A DNA stretch of 64,000 nucleotides. Origin: Mixta gaviniae. GTDB taxonomy: Bacteria > Pseudomonadota > Gammaproteobacteria > Enterobacterales > Enterobacteriaceae. The stretch lies in assembly GCF_002953195.1 (NCBI RefSeq), contig NZ_CP026377.1, positions 806,001-870,000 on the forward strand, written 5' to 3'. The translations under genes were made by a program, and so were the position numbers. Each line of letters starts with the position of its first letter. Position 1 is the stretch's first letter. Positions 17,054-25,720 of this stretch are shown in pieces. The notes under the pieces are model-generated. The model ran no database searches, was not told where the DNA came from, and saw nothing but the letters and a program-made list of their open reading frames with translations.

Positions 17054-17821
17054 ATGAAAAACTTCTTTGCTATCAGAAAAAACAGTTTAATTCTCTTATG
17101 GACAGCGCTGAGCCTGTTTGCAATTTCAGGGTGTAACGCAATGAAAACTTATCCACCCGAAGACTTTTTCCATGGCACGCAGCTTACGCTGGCGCAGAGT
17201 ATTTATCAGGGTGACCTAGCGTCGGTAAAACAGCAGGCTGGCGTGACCGATCTCAACAAGCCCGGCAAGCAGGACATGACGATTTTATTTTACGCCCTGC
17301 AGTGCGCGCAGGGAGAAAAGAAACAACCGCTGACCATCATGAGCGAACTGGTAAGGCAGGGGGCCGATCCGCTGCAGGATGTTCCGGATATGGGCAGTGT
17401 GGCGGGCGTGACGGCGAGATCATCCTCCCCTGAATATATGGCGGCTCTGCTTGATGGCGGTATGAGTCCTGATGTAGAAATAATGAAACGTCCAGTTTTT
17501 TTCAAGGCAGCTTCAGATGATACATTGAAAACCCTGGATTTAATGGTTAGGCGAGGCGCGAATGTTAATCGAAGCGATAGTTTAGGCAGGACGGTTCTTA
17601 TGCATGCACTGGATGGTATGCAGCTTGATACCGTCGTCTGGCTGCTTAAACATGGCGCCGATCCGCACGCCGTGGAAACCAACAGCGGCTGGTCGTTTGC
17701 GCGGCAGCTGGCATATGTTGTAAAACGCAACAATGGTCAGGAAGGTCCCACGCTGGATAAGCTTAATGAAATCATAGGCCTGGTCAAACAGGCGGGCGTA
17801 AACTGGCCCCCGGCGCAATAA
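17054..17821 (+). CDS. Ankyrin-repeat lipoprotein, copy 1
   Basis: A 255-residue protein with a lipoprotein signal (LFAISGC, lipobox cysteine at residue 27) and three to four ankyrin-like units, for example SDSLGRTVLMHALDGMQLDT with VVWLLKHGADPHAVE. Exported ankyrin-repeat proteins next to polymorphic toxin loci often act as immunity or accessory proteins; that role here is inferred. It is a near duplicate of 18154-18921, but residues around 135-175 differ strongly while both flanks are almost identical. Confidence 0.75.
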   Translation: MKNFFAIRKNSLILLWTALSLFAISGCNAMKTYPPEDFFHGTQLTLAQSIYQGDLASVKQQAGVTDLNKPGKQDMTILFYALQCAQGEKKQPLTIMSELVRQGADPLQDVPDMGSVAGVTARSSSPEYMAALLDGGMSPDVEIMKRPVFFKAASDDTLKTLDLMVRRGANVNRSDSLGRTVLMHALDGMQLDTVVWLLKHGADPHAVETNSGWSFARQLAYVVKRNNGQEGPTLDKLNEIIGLVKQAGVNWPPAQ

Positions 17822-17831
17822 TTCGCATATT

Positions 17832-17962
17832 AAAAAGCCATTGAGACGTGGTCTTTTGGATTTTATTAATGTTTTAATTATTATCAATGCCGCTGTATTT
17901 ATGTCACCAAATTAAGTGGTTCAGCGTTATAAATAATAAACAGGCGGAAACGCCTGTTTTCC
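17832..17962 (+). terminator. Two hairpins after ankyrin copy 1
   Basis: The first (17832-17866) is a weakened copy of the hairpin after copy 2. The second, AACAGGCG-GAAA-CGCCTGTT at 17939-17958 followed by TTTT, is a strong intrinsic terminator with a GAAA tetraloop. Confidence 0.65.
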
Positions 17963-17978
17963 ATTATTAGCTTCTTTA

Positions 17979-18063
17979 GCGTCCAGAGCCAGCGGCAAAC
18001 CAGGCTGGATCTTTGATGCTATGGGACTAAATAAAAAATTAAGGCGGCACTGGCAATATGTTT
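17979..18063 (+). pseudogene. 3' remnant of an unrecognised gene
   Basis: A frame without start reads GKPGWIFDAMGLNKKLRRHW and ends QYV-stop, overlapping the next ATG (ATGTTTGA). It looks like the last 25 codons of a gene that once preceded the ankyrin unit. Confidence 0.35.
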
Positions 18064-18144
18064 GACAAGCATGATATGGATCAGTTTATTCGCTGTATCG
18101 AACAGGAAAAGGCAACGGATGAAGCGATATTGTCAGCTCAATAA
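18058..18144 (+). CDS. 28-residue ORF upstream of ankyrin copy 2
   Basis: It encodes MFDKHDMDQFIRCIEQEKAT then DEAILSAQ and ends 9 bases before the ankyrin start, so the two could be translationally coupled. Whether it is a functional peptide or a leftover is open. A truncated copy precedes ankyrin copy 1. Confidence 0.4.
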   Translation: MFDKHDMDQFIRCIEQEKATDEAILSAQ

Positions 18145-18153
18145 GGCCATTTT

Positions 18154-18921
18154 ATGAAAAACTTCTTTGCTATCAGAAAATACAGTTTAATTCTCTTATG
18201 GACAACGCTGAGCCTGTTTGCAATGCCAGGATGTAACGCAATGAAAATTTATCCTCCCGAAGACTTTTTCCATGGTACGCAGCTTACGCTGGCGCAAAGC
18301 ATTTATCAGGGTGACCTGGCGTCGGTAAAACAGCAGGCTGGCGTGACCAATCTCAACAAGCCCGGCAAGCAGGATATGACGCTTTTATTTTACGCCCTGC
18401 AGTGCGCGCAGGGAGAAAAGAAACAACAGCTGGCCATCATGAGCGAACTGGTAAGACAGGGGGCCGATCCGCTGCAGAATGTTCCGGATATGGGCAGTGT
18501 GGCAGGCGTAACGGCCAGTTCATCCTCACCTGAGTATATGGAAGCTCTGCTTAATGGAGGAATGAGCCCTAACGCTATGGTTCAAAAAAGTCCCATCTTT
18601 TATTATTCCGCCTCGGATAATACCCTAAAGACATTATCCTTAATGATTCAGCGTGGCGCTAATATCAATCAAAGCGATAATTTAGGCAGAACGGTTCTTA
18701 TGGAAGCACTGGATGGTATGCAGCTTGATACCGTCGTCTGGCTGCTTAAACATGGCGCCGATCCGCACGCCGTGGAAACCAACAGCGGCTGGTCGTTTGC
18801 ACGGCAGCTGGCGTATGTTGTAAAACGCAACAATGGTCAGAAAGGCCCCACGCTGGATAAGCTTAATGAAATCATAGATCTGGTCAAACAGGCGGGCGTA
18901 AGCTGGCCGCCAGCAGAGTAA
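18154..18921 (+). CDS. Ankyrin-repeat lipoprotein, copy 2
   Basis: 255 residues, the same layout as copy 1: N-terminal signal with lipobox-like AMPGC (cysteine 27), then ankyrin-like units including SDNLGRTVLMEALDG and VVWLLKHGADPHAVE. The central segment (NAMVQKSPIFYYSASDNTLK) differs from copy 1 (DVEIMKRPVFFKAASDDTLK). Outer-membrane or periplasmic location is expected from the signal. It lies just before the second rhs gene. Confidence 0.75.
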   Translation: MKNFFAIRKYSLILLWTTLSLFAMPGCNAMKIYPPEDFFHGTQLTLAQSIYQGDLASVKQQAGVTNLNKPGKQDMTLLFYALQCAQGEKKQQLAIMSELVRQGADPLQNVPDMGSVAGVTASSSSPEYMEALLNGGMSPNAMVQKSPIFYYSASDNTLKTLSLMIQRGANINQSDNLGRTVLMEALDGMQLDTVVWLLKHGADPHAVETNSGWSFARQLAYVVKRNNGQKGPTLDKLNEIIDLVKQAGVSWPPAE

Positions 18922-18932
18922 TCTGCATCTTA

Positions 18933-18966
18933 AAAAAGCCATTGAGACGTGGTCCTTTGGCTTTTA
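18933..18966 (+). terminator. Terminator after ankyrin copy 2
   Basis: AAAAAGCCA and TTTGGCTTTT pair around TTGAGACGTGGTCC, followed by ATTAA. Confidence 0.5.
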
Positions 18967-19102
18967 TTAATTGCTTACTTATCATCAATGCCTCTGTATT
19001 TATGCTGCCTGAGCAGGCGGCTCAATGCGATAAATAATAAATAAAGAGAGAGGTCTGTTCCCTCATTTTCAATCTCCTTTGTTGAATTTAATCGGTGGTG
19101 AT

Positions 19103-19504
19103 ATGAATATAATAATGCTTATATTAAAAGCGGCTACTTGCCTGGCGAATTTTGTGCTTTCTGTGTGGCTACAGTTTATTATGGCGAGTGGTTTTATCTG
19201 GATGCTTATCTCCGGTGTAGGTATGAAGGGACAGGACTGGGGGAAATGGTTAACAGCGTTCAGGCCGATCTTAATGCTCTATGCGTTGAATAGCGTGGTG
19301 TTAGTTATTTGTGGCTTATTAGTTGCCTGGAACTGCCTGGATAAAAAACATGTTCTTTGTTTATCGTTGGCGGCGGTGCAGTTACCTTTTTTCTATTTAA
19401 TGGCGAAAACCACATATGGCGATCTCTTTTTCGCTCCGGTTGTCTGGGTGGCGGCGATCGCTTCTGGCACTGGCCTGGCAAGTAATTATCTTAAACTTAG
19501 GTGA
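19103..19504 (+). CDS. Small integral membrane protein, unrecognised
   Basis: 133 residues from ATG 19103, chosen over the upstream TTG at 19079 because GGTGGTG precedes it. About four hydrophobic segments are visible (IIMLILKAATCLANFVLSVW, IMASGFIWMLISGVG, MLYALNSVVLVICGLLVAW, and the C-terminal LFFAPVVWVAAIASGTGLA). It lies between the ankyrin lipoprotein and the rhs 5' end, in the position of an immunity or accessory gene of an older rhs system. No family is recognised. Confidence 0.65.
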   Translation: MNIIMLILKAATCLANFVLSVWLQFIMASGFIWMLISGVGMKGQDWGKWLTAFRPILMLYALNSVVLVICGLLVAWNCLDKKHVLCLSLAAVQLPFFYLMAKTTYGDLFFAPVVWVAAIASGTGLASNYLKLR

Positions 19505-19572
19505 ATCGCTAATTTAGCTGGCTATTCACTGAGTGTCTTATTTGTTTTATTCATTATTGCAGGGAGCCCCCG

Positions 19573-19892
19573 ATGGCAACCGGAAATACCATTGGTAAAT
19601 TACAATATGCGCCTGCGCCGCAGGGAAACGTTGCGGCAGGAAGTGCCAACCCACCTAAAAAGAAAAGCTGGTGGAGTAGTTACGGCGACTGGGTGCATAC
19701 CGGGCTGGATGTGTTAGGTGCTGTTCCTATTGTCGGCGTGGTTGCCGATGGGGCTAATGCGGCAATTTATACTGCTGAAGGCGATTACGGCAACGCGGCC
19801 CTGTCTGCGGCATCAGCCGCCGCAAACTTTGTGCCCGGAGGTGGAGCCGCATTCAAAGCGGGTAAGCTGGCAGCAAAAACTACTCTGATGAG
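19573..19892 (+). pseudogene. N-terminal domain of a second Rhs protein
   Basis: The start ATGGCAACC follows GGGAGCCCCCG. The first 105 residues contain the hydrophobic stretch LDVLGAVPIVGVVADGANAA and the block IYTAEGDYGNAALSAASAAA, typical of the N-terminal region before PAAR/core in secreted Rhs toxins. At about 19877 it is fused out of frame to the middle of the core (the frame would continue only to 20154 with nonsense). The region that normally carries PAAR is missing. Confidence 0.7.
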
Positions 19893-21170
19893 ATGGCAAA
19901 TGGCTGGCTGGGACAGGGATGGTTCTTGCCTTTTTCCCCGGAAATTCGCGAAACGGATGACGTTCTGCTCTATATCGATGAACAGGGACGCGAGATCGAT
20001 TTTCCCCGTATCGCTCCAGGGCTGCCGGCCCGCCTGCACCGCTATGAGCAGCTCACCTTGTCACAGCCGAAGCAAGGTCTTTATCGGCTATCAACGTCTG
20101 ATGAACAACGTCACTGGCTGTTCAGCCAGGAAGCGGAGGCTGGACGCTTTTTGATGACGGCGATGGAAGATGCGCATGGCAATCAGCTGACTCTCCATTA
20201 TGACCGCAATCACTTACCGGTGGAGATCGTTGACAGCGCCGGGCGCCGCTTTTTGATCCAGTTTGCCGATCTTTGCCTGACGAGTGGCGAGAAGGTCAGA
20301 CGTATCTCCAGCGTTAGCTGTTGTCATCCCTCCGAGCCTGAACTGCCTGAAATCCTCTGCCGCTATGACTATTCGGAGGAGGGCGATTTAATCGCCGTGC
20401 GTAACGGGAACGATGAAATCGTCAGAGATTTCCGGTATCGCAACCATATTATGGTGGCGCATCGTCTGGCAGGCGAAATGGCCTGTTTCTATCATTACGA
20501 CCGTCACGATGTACATGGCAAAGTACTGGCGCACCGTAACAGTCTGGGGCAGACCTGGCAGTTTGACTATCAGCCAAATGCCACACTCGTAACTGATGTC
20601 CTGGGCCGTAAAACGCGTTATGAGTATGATGATAATCATGAGCTGACGACGCTTATTGATGCCAGCGGAGGAATAACCCGGATTAAACGTAATGCGCGCG
20701 GGCAAGCCATTGCGGTAACCGATCCGGCCGGGCGTATTACACGTTATCGCTATGATGAACGCGGGAACTGTACGGCAGTTATTGCGCCTGACGGAGGAAT
20801 GACGCGCATTGATTTTCACCCGCACTGGAACAGGCCGGTGCGTATTACCGATATGCTCGGATCATCGCGTGAATTTACCTGGGAGGTGGCAGGTAATTTA
20901 ATACGTGAAATGGATGAACTGGGCCGCGTCACAGAATATAACCATGACGACGCCGGTAATCTGGTCCGTATTCGCGATGCGGCATCAGGCATTCAAACTT
21001 TTAACTGGAATGCGGCGGGATTCCTTTTATCCCATACGGACTGTTCCGGGCGTACTACGCAATACAGCTATGACAAGTATGGCTGGCTAAAAAGCCGTAC
21101 TGATGCGGCGGGCAATATCACCACATGGCAGCATAACGCAGACGGCTTGCCGGTGAAGGTGTCTCACGCC
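19878..21170 (+). pseudogene. Rhs core, 5' half, of the second rhs gene
   Basis: Open frame beginning in NYSDEMANGWLGQGWFLPFS, then VLLYIDEQGREIDFP and many YD units (YDYSEEGDLIAVRNGN, RYEYDDNHELTTLIDASGG, RYRYDERGNCTAV, YNHDDAGNLVRIRDAASG). It is the part of the core missing in all other fragments here. It stops at KVSHA, where it joins a toxin remnant. Without the N-terminus in frame and without the 3' core it cannot make a complete shell. Confidence 0.8.
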
Positions 21171-21376
21171 GCGATAGCCGTGGAGAAGTTTGGACAACCA
21201 TGAAAGCTGAAGGCGCAAAGAAACTGGGTATGAAAAATCCTAACGGGAAAAAACACTGGTTTGAACATCCTGATGGGCACCCCGATGCCGGTCAGCCTGG
21301 AGTTCCAAAACATCATAATAGTGGTCATATCCATTCTATTAATACTAAGGGTGAAAAAATTGTTTTTACATGGTGA
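21171..21376 (+). pseudogene. Rhs toxin tip remnant, HxH-containing
   Basis: The tip frame reads SRRDSRGEVWTTMKAEGAKK, then KKHWFEHPDGHPDAGQPGVP and HHNSGHIHSINTKG to FTW-stop. The fusion to the core is out of frame. An ATG at 21200 opens a 58-residue frame. Clustered histidines suggest a metal-dependent nuclease end, but the fold is not recognised. Confidence 0.5.
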
Positions 21377-21382
21377 CTTTTT

Positions 21383-21715
21383 ATGAAATTACTTAATTAT
21401 ATTGTGAGGTTTCCTTTCCCTGATTGGTCGGAGCTAACTGATAATGATGGGAAGTTAATTAAAAAACCGATCTGCTACTGCTGGCTTCAAATGGGTGAAG
21501 ACAAAGAAGTAACTTATGGTTTTGACAATGAGATAGCTAGTGATTTTTTGAAAACTTTGTTCCCTAAATTCCTAATGGTCGATGAGATTGGGGTGAAAGA
21601 GTGCTTATTTAATAAACTTCCTCTTGGGGAAATTTGTTTTTATGATGATGGGGAAAAAATCGAAATGTTAAAAAAAACATTTTTTGAATATTTTTTAAAC
21701 AAGAAAAAAAAGTGA
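21383..21715 (+). CDS. Putative immunity protein
   Basis: 110 residues, 6 bases after the toxin remnant. Sequence features: FPFPDWSELTDNDGKLI at the start, then acidic and aromatic with a lysine-rich end. Cytoplasmic by composition. Probable partner of the remnant before it. Confidence 0.6.
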   Translation: MKLLNYIVRFPFPDWSELTDNDGKLIKKPICYCWLQMGEDKEVTYGFDNEIASDFLKTLFPKFLMVDEIGVKECLFNKLPLGEICFYDDGEKIEMLKKTFFEYFLNKKKK

Positions 21716-21767
21716 ATTATTGAAAAAAAGAGGAGGGAGGGATGAAAATAATGTCGATATAAATCTT

Positions 21768-21992
21768 ATGCCACTCGAATTGAATGCTGGGGTAAGTAGT
21801 GAGTCAATAAATAATTGCCTTAAGAGTAATCTGCCAGTTTTAATTATGCGTTTTTTTACGCCAGAGGCTGGCGACACATTCGTAATATTTGATGAAGGGT
21901 TAGATAGTCAAATAAGAAAATTAGCTGAAAAACTTGGTGTGAAACATGAAGAGTATAAAGATATTAATGAGCTGCCTACACCACGTTGGTGA
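21768..21992 (+). CDS. Small protein, orphan immunity or toxin remnant
   Basis: 74 residues from ATG 21768. The frame is open from a TTG at 21720. It contains LIMRFFTPEAGDTFVIFDEG and ends KDINELPTPRW. No rhs tail precedes it, so it is displaced. No family is recognised. Confidence 0.4.
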   Translation: MPLELNAGVSSESINNCLKSNLPVLIMRFFTPEAGDTFVIFDEGLDSQIRKLAEKLGVKHEEYKDINELPTPRW

Positions 21993-22075
21993 TTGATTTA
22001 ATTAGTGAGGGATTTAAAGTAAAAAGACAGTAGGAGGGTTATTACTTTCCGTCCAGCTAAAAGTAGGTTTAATCC

Positions 22076-22522
22076 ATGATGTATTTTAACGGCTATTCTA
22101 AGTTAAAGATAAATGTTATCGGATATGAATATGAAAACTCAACGGATAAAGATGACTCTAATTGGTTGATTGTTGAAATTTTTGTTGAAAATGGCGATGG
22201 TGGAACTTGGTCTTCAGTGAATCCCTGCTTAACAACAATGGAACTTGCTGAGTTAAAGGGGTGGCTTTCAACTATTCTCGATAAAAAAACGACATCGCGT
22301 GAATTGGATTTCATGGAAAATGAATTGCGTTTTATAAATGAGGGTAATGGTGTTATAAGCGTTGCACTTAATTATGCATTTCATCCCAATTGGGAATGCT
22401 ATGATTTTGACAATGAAGATGAAGTGATTTTAAAATTCCATTTAGATGATGGAAAATTAAAAAGGTTAATAGAGCAAGTTGATGAGTTAATAAAGAGATA
22501 CCCGGAGAAAAGAGGTCATTGA
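22076..22522 (+). CDS. WapI-like immunity protein (orphan)
   Basis: 148 residues with the layout KINVIGYEYENS, DDSNWLIVEIFVENGDG, WSSVNPCLTTMELAELKGWL and late FHPNWECYDFD. The early GYxxP/E..., NWL and PCLxTxEL.xLxxWL positions resemble the WapI family of polymorphic-toxin immunity proteins. That is a match by eye. No toxin gene is next to it. Confidence 0.5.
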   Translation: MMYFNGYSKLKINVIGYEYENSTDKDDSNWLIVEIFVENGDGGTWSSVNPCLTTMELAELKGWLSTILDKKTTSRELDFMENELRFINEGNGVISVALNYAFHPNWECYDFDNEDEVILKFHLDDGKLKRLIEQVDELIKRYPEKRGH

Positions 22523-22559
22523 ATTTTTTAGCTTAGCATGAATAGAGGTCGTAAGAGAT

Positions 22560-22590
22560 GTTAAAGATTCTTCCGGATTTTTAGTTATCA
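22560..22590 (+). other. Half of a cassette terminator
   Basis: GTTAAAGATTCTTCCGGATTTTT is the right half of the cassette terminator family. The left arm is lost. It marks another cassette border. Confidence 0.35.
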
Positions 22591-22769
22591 GTCAGTCATT
22601 ATTGTTCGTTCCCGTTAAATACTGTACGAAATTTTTCTTCATTTTCGAACGGCTCTTGCAAAGTAAGGTGTTGTGCTGTTTTCTCTGCCTGACCACGTTG
22701 CACCTGGCTTACAATGCTTTGCCTTTACGCAACAACTATAATCGTATTGAGATAAGAAATGTTGAACTG

Positions 22770-23093
22770 ATGAAAGAAAATGTTTCACAGAAAGTAGAAG
22801 AGTTAAAAAAAGTGTTGGTTTCTATTGAGGAGATGGTTATTGTAATCGATAAAATAGGGACAGGTTTTGACGAAACGGAACGAGCAGCATTTGCATTACT
22901 ACTTTTTTTTAAACAACGTGATGTTCTTGGGGGGTTAGCAAAAGTCAGAAAATATTTGTATAAAGAGTTAGAGGATAATATTTCTCCTGAAGAATTCGAT
23001 AACTGGATCGAGAATGACATTGCTTTATGGCGGCCTCCATATGATAAAAAAGGGGAGGAAATATTAAGTTTGATAGAAAATGGAGATCTCTAG
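22770..23093 (+). CDS. Putative immunity protein (orphan)
   Basis: 107 residues from ATG 22770; the frame is open from 22602, but the upstream codons are cysteine- and leucine-rich and look non-coding. It contains VIVIDKIGTGFDETERAAFA, LLFFKQRDVLGGLAKVRKYL and WRPPYDKKGEEIL. It has the size and composition of the other immunity proteins, with no toxin beside it. Confidence 0.5.
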   Translation: MKENVSQKVEELKKVLVSIEEMVIVIDKIGTGFDETERAAFALLLFFKQRDVLGGLAKVRKYLYKELEDNISPEEFDNWIENDIALWRPPYDKKGEEILSLIENGDL

Positions 23094-23111
23094 TTAGAAC
23101 TTTCTCCGCGA

Positions 23112-23468
23112 TAAGGAAATATATTCCCGTAATTTTAGGATGCGGGTTTTCAGTATGTTAATATGGTTGTTAATTCTGAAAACCAGTCAGCCTACTTTAC
23201 TATTACGGAGCATTCCCCGGGAAGCGCATCGCAAGTATACGTTACAAGAGGGAGTGCTGGTATAACTCATGCTGAGAGACGTGCAAAACTAGCTTTGCCT
23301 CCTAACAACTCTGCAACTTATGAAGGCAAGGTTGTTTTAACCAGACCTCAAGTTCTTCTTGAAGGAAAGGTTGCGCCGCAGCTGCAATGGGGAGCAGATA
23401 AAGTAGGCGGAGAATGGCAACTAGTAACTGCAGGTGGAAAATACTCAGGAGCAACTAAGTTATTATGA
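23112..23468 (+). pseudogene. Toxin-tip remnant without rhs tail
   Basis: The frame from 23163 gives 101 residues: SENQSAYFTITEHSPGSASQ, VYVTRGSAGITHAERRAKLA, TRPQVLLEGKVAPQLQWGAD and GGEWQLVTAGGKYSGATKLL. The C-terminal GGEWQLV resembles the ends of other tips in this locus. The N-terminal junction is lost. No activity is recognised. Confidence 0.45.
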
Positions 23469-23507
23469 ATTTAGAAGAAACCGGAAAAAATATGTAACTT
23501 ATTAAGC

Positions 23508-23726
23508 TTGTCTGGTTATGTTCAGGAAGCAAAAGAGATAAGTGATATGATGAATAAATTATTAATATTGGATAAGGGTGAGGCTGAGAGAAGATCAACC
23601 ATAAATAATTTAATATCCCGTTGTCATATTAAATGGCTGAGAGATTATTATGTTGATAAGATTACTTATAAAGAATGGACTGACATTATTACAGAGTTCA
23701 AAAAGAAACTTAATAAAGCTAAATGA
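23508..23726 (+). CDS. Putative immunity protein
   Basis: 72 residues from a TTG. An internal ATG pair at 23547/23550 is an alternative start. A helical, basic C-terminus (WTDIITEFKKKLNKAK). It follows the toxin remnant by 39 bases. Confidence 0.45.
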   Translation: MSGYVQEAKEISDMMNKLLILDKGEAERRSTINNLISRCHIKWLRDYYVDKITYKEWTDIITEFKKKLNKAK

Positions 23727-23727
23727 C

Positions 23728-23866
23728 AAAGCCGCCCGGCATCAGGAGCAGGCAACCTTCCGCGATCCGCATCGTACTCAAACCCCGCCTCGCGCAGTTA
23801 CTTGCCGGAAAGACTCAGCGCTGGGGTGCTGGTATCGCCTCTTTACAGCGGTATTCCAAAATGTAC
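23728..23866 (-). pseudogene. symE fragment
   Basis: On the minus strand the codons for GKxLREAGFE and RIAEGCLL are recognisable by comparison with the gene at 7675-7890, with a deletion near 23776. It separates the preceding immunity gene from a lineage B rhs fragment. Confidence 0.55.
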
Positions 23867-23879
23867 GCCTCCACTGGAA

Positions 23880-24460
23880 CATGGAGCATCAGCTGGGAGA
23901 GGCGGTGACCCGGCGTAACGGCACGGCGCAGCGAACCCGTTACGGCTACGACGCTTTCGGACGATGCAGCTGGAAGCAGGACGCCTTCGGGGTGACGCAC
24001 TTTATCTGGGACGGTGACCGGCTGCTGAGCGAGGAGCGGGGCGGTCGTCAGCATATCTGGATTTATGAGGATGAAAGCTTCGTGCCGCTGGCGCAAATCA
24101 GCACGCAGCGCGGGGAAAGCGAACATGACGCGCAGGTTTACTGGTATCACACCGACCAGGCGGGTCAGCCGCGCGAGCTGACCCGGATGGCGGGTGAGCT
24201 GGTGTGGCGTGCGGACAACCGCGCCTGGGGCAATACGCTGCGGGTGGAGACGGCGGAACAGGCGGAACCGGTGCATCAGCCGCTGCGCTTCCAGGGGCAG
24301 TATTACGATGCGGAGACCGGTTTGCACTATAACCGGTTCAGGTACTATGCATCCGGATGCAGGGCGGTTTGTCAGCCAGGATCCGATTGGGCTGGCCGGC
24401 GGGATAAACCTGTACCAGTATGCGCCGAATCCGTTAAGTTATATTGATCCTCTTGGTTTA
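23880..24460 (+). pseudogene. Displaced Rhs core fragment, lineage B
   Basis: It starts at HQLGEAVTRRNGTAQRTRYG and continues with FGVTHFIWDGDRLLSEERGG and [20 protein letters not shown]. An extra base at about 24348 (TATGCATCCG versus TATGATCCG in the copy at 27089) shifts the frame before [18 protein letters not shown]. Lineage B lacks the hairpin element: [12 protein letters not shown] is uninterrupted. Confidence 0.8.
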
Positions 24461-24835
24461 AAATGTGGCAGTGCTTCTGGTCAATTACCTGAATTAAGAG
24501 GTAAGTCAGTTAATCGAATTGAAGAGATTCTGTCACAACACGGTTTTACTCAGACTAAAGTTAGCAATAGTGCTGCGAAAAATCAGATATGGAGACATGC
24601 GGATGGTTCAGAAGTAAGGATTCATCCATATGGAAATCAATCAGTGAATATGAGTAATGGTCAATTAACGCCTAAATCTGGTTTGAATGCTCATATCCAT
24701 AAAGAAAATCATTTAGGCGATCAGTTGGATGATTTGGGGAATATTTCAACAGATCCTAATTTAACCCATATTGGTATTCGAAATCCTTCGGATTATCCAA
24801 CTGTTAGAGGACGGCCTCATGGGAGTGGTAGGTAG
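24461..24835 (+). CDS. Rhs C-terminal toxin tip, unrecognised family
   Basis: About 124 residues after DPLGL. Blocks: [49 protein letters not shown], and [20 protein letters not shown]. The HxH in NAHIHKE and the final RGRPHGSG are candidate active-site residues of a nuclease, which is an inference. It continues the rhs tail frame after the extra base. Confidence 0.6.
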   Translation, partial: KCGSASGQLPELRGKSVNRIEEILSQHGFTQTKVSNSAAKNQIWRHADGSEVRIHPYGNQSVNMSNGQLTPKSGLNAHIHKENHLGDQLDDLGNISTDPNLTHIGIRNPSDYPTVRGRPHGSGR

Positions 24836-24841
24836 ATAATT

Positions 24842-25135
24842 ATGAGTATTGAATATCATCTAATAGTTAACAGTTCATTGCGAGATGAAGTTTTTAAGGA
24901 AATCAAAGCTTCATTTGAAGATAGTGGTTTATATTGTCTGAAGCATTTTTCTGATAATATTATTGGTTTCTCTATAAATGGTTACTCATCCGGTTGGGGA
25001 GCTGATTTTGAAATAACCAAAACGGAAAAGGATTTATTTATCGCGATCCATTCTGGTAATTATAAGAAAATACTATCAGTCATAGAAAACAGTCTCATTA
25101 ATAACCATATATCCTTCGAGCTTGAGGAAGAATAA
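24842..25135 (+). CDS. Putative immunity protein
   Basis: 97 residues, 6 bases after the toxin stop, acidic, with a mixed alpha/beta pattern (YHLIVNSSLRDEVFKEIKAS). It is followed directly by a strong terminator. Confidence 0.6.
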   Translation: MSIEYHLIVNSSLRDEVFKEIKASFEDSGLYCLKHFSDNIIGFSINGYSSGWGADFEITKTEKDLFIAIHSGNYKKILSVIENSLINNHISFELEEE

Positions 25136-25140
25136 ATAAA

Positions 25141-25178
25141 AGCCGGGAAGGATACTCAAATCTTCCCGGCTCTTTATT
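25141..25178 (+). terminator. Cassette terminator
   Basis: AGCCGGGAAG and CTTCCCGGCT form a perfect 10-bp stem with an 11-base loop, followed by CTTTATT. Confidence 0.75.
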
Positions 25179-25219
25179 ACTTAACCCTCGTTCAGCACAC
25201 TAAACACTCCGCCCTTAAT

Positions 25220-25414
25220 TCACTTAACCACCTGTTTAGCCTGATAAATCTGCTCACGAACTTCCCGCGCCTCATTATTATCTGCCATCAGCATAGTACA
25301 CCCTTCCGAGATTTTTACGGCTATGTCACACTCGGTCTCAAGCCCCGTCCCTTTCAGCCAGTTACCTTTAATGTACAGGCTGGAACTGCACGTATAGCCG
25401 GTGGGGGGTTGGTT
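25220..25414 (-). pseudogene. symE-like gene, truncated at the 5' end
   Basis: Minus-strand codons give GYTCSSSLYIKGNWLKGTGL, ETECDIAVKISEGCTMLMAD and EQIYQAKQVVK-stop. This is the SymE pattern (GNWLxxxGxxT, EGCxxL) with the longer C-terminal tail. An upstream in-frame TAA and no start codon indicate a broken gene. The next 220 bases (25415-25637) hold no recognisable feature. Confidence 0.55.
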
Positions 25415-25637
25415 TTACGGTTTGTGCAGGAAATACTGATATAGCTGACCAGGTAGAATAACGTTATGTTTGTATAATTTTTTGTATTTACCTATTGATT
25501 TTATAGTAAAATTAACAATGTATGGATAGTTTTACTTATCAGAGTATGGCGGTAGCGTATGTATTATGACTTGGTAATTTCAGGACTGTACGGACGAAAC
25601 TGACGGTAAGATCCGAACTCAGGTCAGATTACACACC

Positions 25638-25720
25638 CTGATCCGATAGGGCTGGCGGGCGGGATAAACCTGTACCAGTATGCGCCGAACCCGCTCAGCT
25701 GGATCGACCCGCTGGGGTTA
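25638..25720 (+). pseudogene. Very short Rhs tail fragment
   Basis: Only [20 protein letters not shown] and SWIDPLGL remain, in frame with the toxin. Confidence 0.75.
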
